Shown: positions 4,317-5,884 of the stretch, in pieces
How positions within the stretch are numbered: position 1 is the first letter of the stretch
Layout of the letters: the number at the start of each line of letters is the position of its first letter
Assembly: GCA_001768125.1 (NCBI GenBank)
Contig: MENB01000103.1
Span: 2,961-8,844 of the forward strand
DNA length: 5,884 nt
Direction: 5' to 3'
From: Armatimonadetes bacterium RBG_19FT_COMBO_69_19
GTDB lineage: Bacteria > Sysuimicrobiota > Sysuimicrobiia > Sysuimicrobiales > Kaftiobacteriaceae
Made by a program: the position numbers and the translations under genes
The notes under the pieces: generated by a model
The model's input: only the letters and a program-made list of their open reading frames with translations
Database searches by the model: none
Told to the model about the DNA's origin: nothing

Positions 4317-5884
4317 TCAGACCGCGCGACCCAGGCCGGCCTGGACGTGTGCGGCGATGTCGGGGAAGACGAAGTTCTGCGTCTCGCGGGCTTGGAGGAA
4401 TTCCTCCTCCGCCCCGCCCGGCGGCGAGCCGGCGAGGGTCCGCCGCAGCATCTGCAACAGCCGGGTTACGTTCGCGTAGTGTTCAGTGAAGCGGGCCTCG
4501 GCATAGTCCCGGGCCGCCCACGTCGTGATGAGGAACTGCCAGTCGGAGGACTGCAGGAGCAGCAGCTCGCGCGCGGCCTGGGCGAGGATGCGGCGGGCCG
4601 CCGGGCGGGTGTCCTTCACGGCTTCTCGGGCCGCCGTCCAGAACTCGTCCTCGACCCCGTAGAGGCGCTCCCAGGTCCACTCCGTGTCGCGATTGAGCCA
4701 CACCCGGTGGTCACCGCCTTCGCCCCAGGACCCTTCCTGGAGCGAGATGGCGTCCGCCGATGGTCGTCGCTCCAGGTACGTGGCGCAGTCCACGGCCTCG
4801 ATCGCGTTTGCTCCGAGCCGCGTGAAGACCTCCTCGAGCCACCGCGGGCCTTCGAACCACCAATGGCCGAACAGCTCCGTGTCGTAGGGGCTGCAGGCGA
4901 TGCCCGGCGTCTTCATCCGGTCGGCGGATCGCGTCAGGACGTCGCGCAGCAGGCCCACGAAGTGGTCGGCGTGGGATCGCGTGCGCTCCGCCGCGCGGGC
5001 GGGGTCGTAGAGCAGCTTGGCGCCGAGGTCGGTGCGCGGCGAGGTCACGCGCCAGTAGCGCAATCCGCCCGGGAAGTGCTTCTTGTGGAACTCCATGTAC
5101 CACCCATCGCCCGGGTAGCCCGCGTCGCGGCTCCAGACCTGCATCGTCGTCTCGGGATCGCGCACGAAGGCCACGGCCTCCCCGTGTCCTCCGCGAGAGG
5201 CCACCACGTAGGGCCGGTAGGGGCTGCGGTCGCTTTCGAAGTTCGGCTGGAACGTCTCGGCGAGCGCGCGCAGGGCGGGGTAGTAGTCTCGATACGCCGA
5301 CAGCGGGCTGCCTCCCCGCGCCAGGTGCACGTCGGTGACGAAGAACCCGAGCTTGAAGTCCGAGAGGAACTCTTCGATCCCGCGCCGGCGCATCCGCACC
5401 CGGCCCCGCATCCCTGCGACCGGGGGCGTCCACTCATAGCGCGGGCGGTAGGCGCACTCCGGCAGCCAGATCCCGGGAGGGCGGTGGCCGAAGTGCCGCT
5501 CGTGCGCGGCCACGGCGACCCGCAGCTGGAGGTCGATCGACTCCTCGCGCAGCAGCAGGGGGAGGTAGCCGTGTGTCGCGGCGCACGTGATCAGGCGGAT
5601 GTGCCCCGCGTCGTACAGGCGCCGAAACGCCCCGACGAGGTCGCCGTTCAGCCGCTCGAACTGCTCGAGGCGGTCCCGGTAATAGCCTTCCCAGTGCCTG
5701 GCACCCGCCACGAGGTCCGCCCGTCCCTGACGCTCGAACTCACCCGCGTTCTCCCGGGCGGACTCGATCCGGGCACGGAGGAACTCCTCGATCTCGCGCT
5801 TGAACGCCGGTGCCGCAAGTTGCTCGGCGAGCACCGGCGTGACGTTGATCGTCGCATGGGGGCTGTGGCCGCCTTCGGCGAGGC
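4317..5884 (-). CDS. GH57 1,4-alpha-glucan branching enzyme (DUF1957 type), N-terminus cut off by window edge
   Basis: Probable cytosolic 1,4-alpha-glucan branching enzyme (EC 2.4.1.18) of family GH57 (COG1543 type), which cuts alpha-1,4 chains and re-attaches them as alpha-1,6 branches. The frame is open to the window edge. It reads through a GTG at 5834, and the upstream peptide ATINVTPVLAEQL fits the family's early strand, so that GTG is internal. 521 residues are visible. By comparison with the Thermus enzyme, roughly 40-50 residues holding the N-terminal HAHLP motif are missing. Visible landmarks (numbered from the first whole codon) are ATHGYLPLL (102-110), WLPECA (139-144) with Glu142 as the expected nucleophile, VWSRDAGYPGDGWY (about 249-262), PYDTELFGHWW (332-342) with Asp334 as the expected acid/base, SWGEGGDHR (385-393), and the C-terminal helical DUF1957 region with QSSDWQF (444-450). 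There is no helix-hairpin-helix tail of the Thermococcus kind. The stop lies 3 nt before glgC. Some GH57 proteins of this type are mainly hydrolytic, so the activity is inferred. Confidence 0.93.
   Translation of the reverse strand, partial: LAEGGHSPHATINVTPVLAEQLAAPAFKREIEEFLRARIESARENAGEFERQGRADLVAGARHWEGYYRDRLEQFERLNGDLVGAFRRLYDAGHIRLITCAATHGYLPLLLREESIDLQLRVAVAAHERHFGHRPPGIWLPECAYRPRYEWTPPVAGMRGRVRMRRRGIEEFLSDFKLGFFVTDVHLARGGSPLSAYRDYYPALRALAETFQPNFESDRSPYRPYVVASRGGHGEAVAFVRDPETTMQVWSRDAGYPGDGWYMEFHKKHFPGGLRYWRVTSPRTDLGAKLLYDPARAAERTRSHADHFVGLLRDVLTRSADRMKTPGIACSPYDTELFGHWWFEGPRWLEEVFTRLGANAIEAVDCATYLERRPSADAISLQEGSWGEGGDHRVWLNRDTEWTWERLYGVEDEFWTAAREAVKDTRPAARRILAQAARELLLLQSSDWQFLITTWAARDYAEARFTEHYANVTRLLQMLRRTLAGSPPGGAEEEFLQARETQNFVFPDIAAHVQAGLGRAV

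Larger units (their letters stand above)
1..5884 (-). other. Five-gene alpha-glucan/trehalose operon
   Basis: All five genes read on the minus strand, with junctions of 3 nt (4314-4316), 5 nt (3100-3104), 2 nt (740-741) and an 8-nt overlap (71-78). There is no room for a promoter, terminator or hairpin regulator between them. The transcript must begin to the right of 5884 and end to the left of position 1. No stretch over 300 bases lacks a gene. Contents and spacing indicate co-expression of ADP-glucose synthesis, glucan branching/remodelling and trehalose formation. Confidence 0.85.

Noticed and set aside
4317..5834. GTG at 5834 as the true start of the branching enzyme
   Set aside because: The frame stays open to the window edge and the upstream residues (ATINVTP) continue the family's conserved N-terminal strand, so the gene begins beyond the window.
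1..5884. CRISPR array, tRNA/rRNA, insertion sequence, phage or defence system
   Set aside because: No spaced direct repeats, RNA-gene signatures, inverted-repeat ends or transposase, nuclease or defence motifs were seen; essentially every base lies in metabolic genes.

Overview
The window is a single compact minus-strand gene cluster from a G+C-rich bacterium (about two thirds G+C by eye, with very few TTA, CTA or TCA codons). It contains no RNA genes, mobile elements, CRISPR arrays or sizeable intergenic gaps. Both ends cut through genes. The taxon cannot be fixed from this sequence. The GlgC resembles the actinobacterial/deep-branching type. From memory, GH57 proteins with a DUF3536 tail occur in scattered high-G+C or thermophilic and environmental lineages, so an uncultured deep-branching bacterium is plausible but unproven.

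In the direction of transcription (right to left) the genes are: (1) a GH57/DUF1957 1,4-alpha-glucan branching enzyme lacking its N-terminus at the window edge (4317-5884); (2) glucose-1-phosphate adenylyltransferase GlgC (3105-4313); (3) a large GH57-family protein with a C-terminal DUF3536 region (742-3099); (4) a small DUF5752-like protein of unknown function that carries an internal duplication (71-739); (5) the first 26 codons of a GT4 glycosyltransferase resembling trehalose synthase TreT (1-78), recognised from its N-terminal peptide.

The junctions are 3 nt, 5 nt, 2 nt and an 8-nt overlap, so the five genes are almost certainly one translationally coupled operon. No promoter or terminator is visible inside it. 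The theme is alpha-glucan and trehalose metabolism. GlgC makes ADP-glucose, the branching enzyme and the second GH57 protein remodel alpha-glucans, and the TreT-like enzyme would join an NDP-glucose to glucose to give trehalose. No glycogen synthase or phosphorylase is visible, so ADP-glucose may feed TreT directly or a GlgA encoded outside the window.

The least understood parts are the DUF3536-GH57 protein (conserved-looking catalytic residues plus a Cys cluster) and the DUF5752-like protein (tandem divergent repeats with YH and W/ER/I-x-P landmarks). Together they make this operon the best candidate for an incompletely described glucan/trehalose system.
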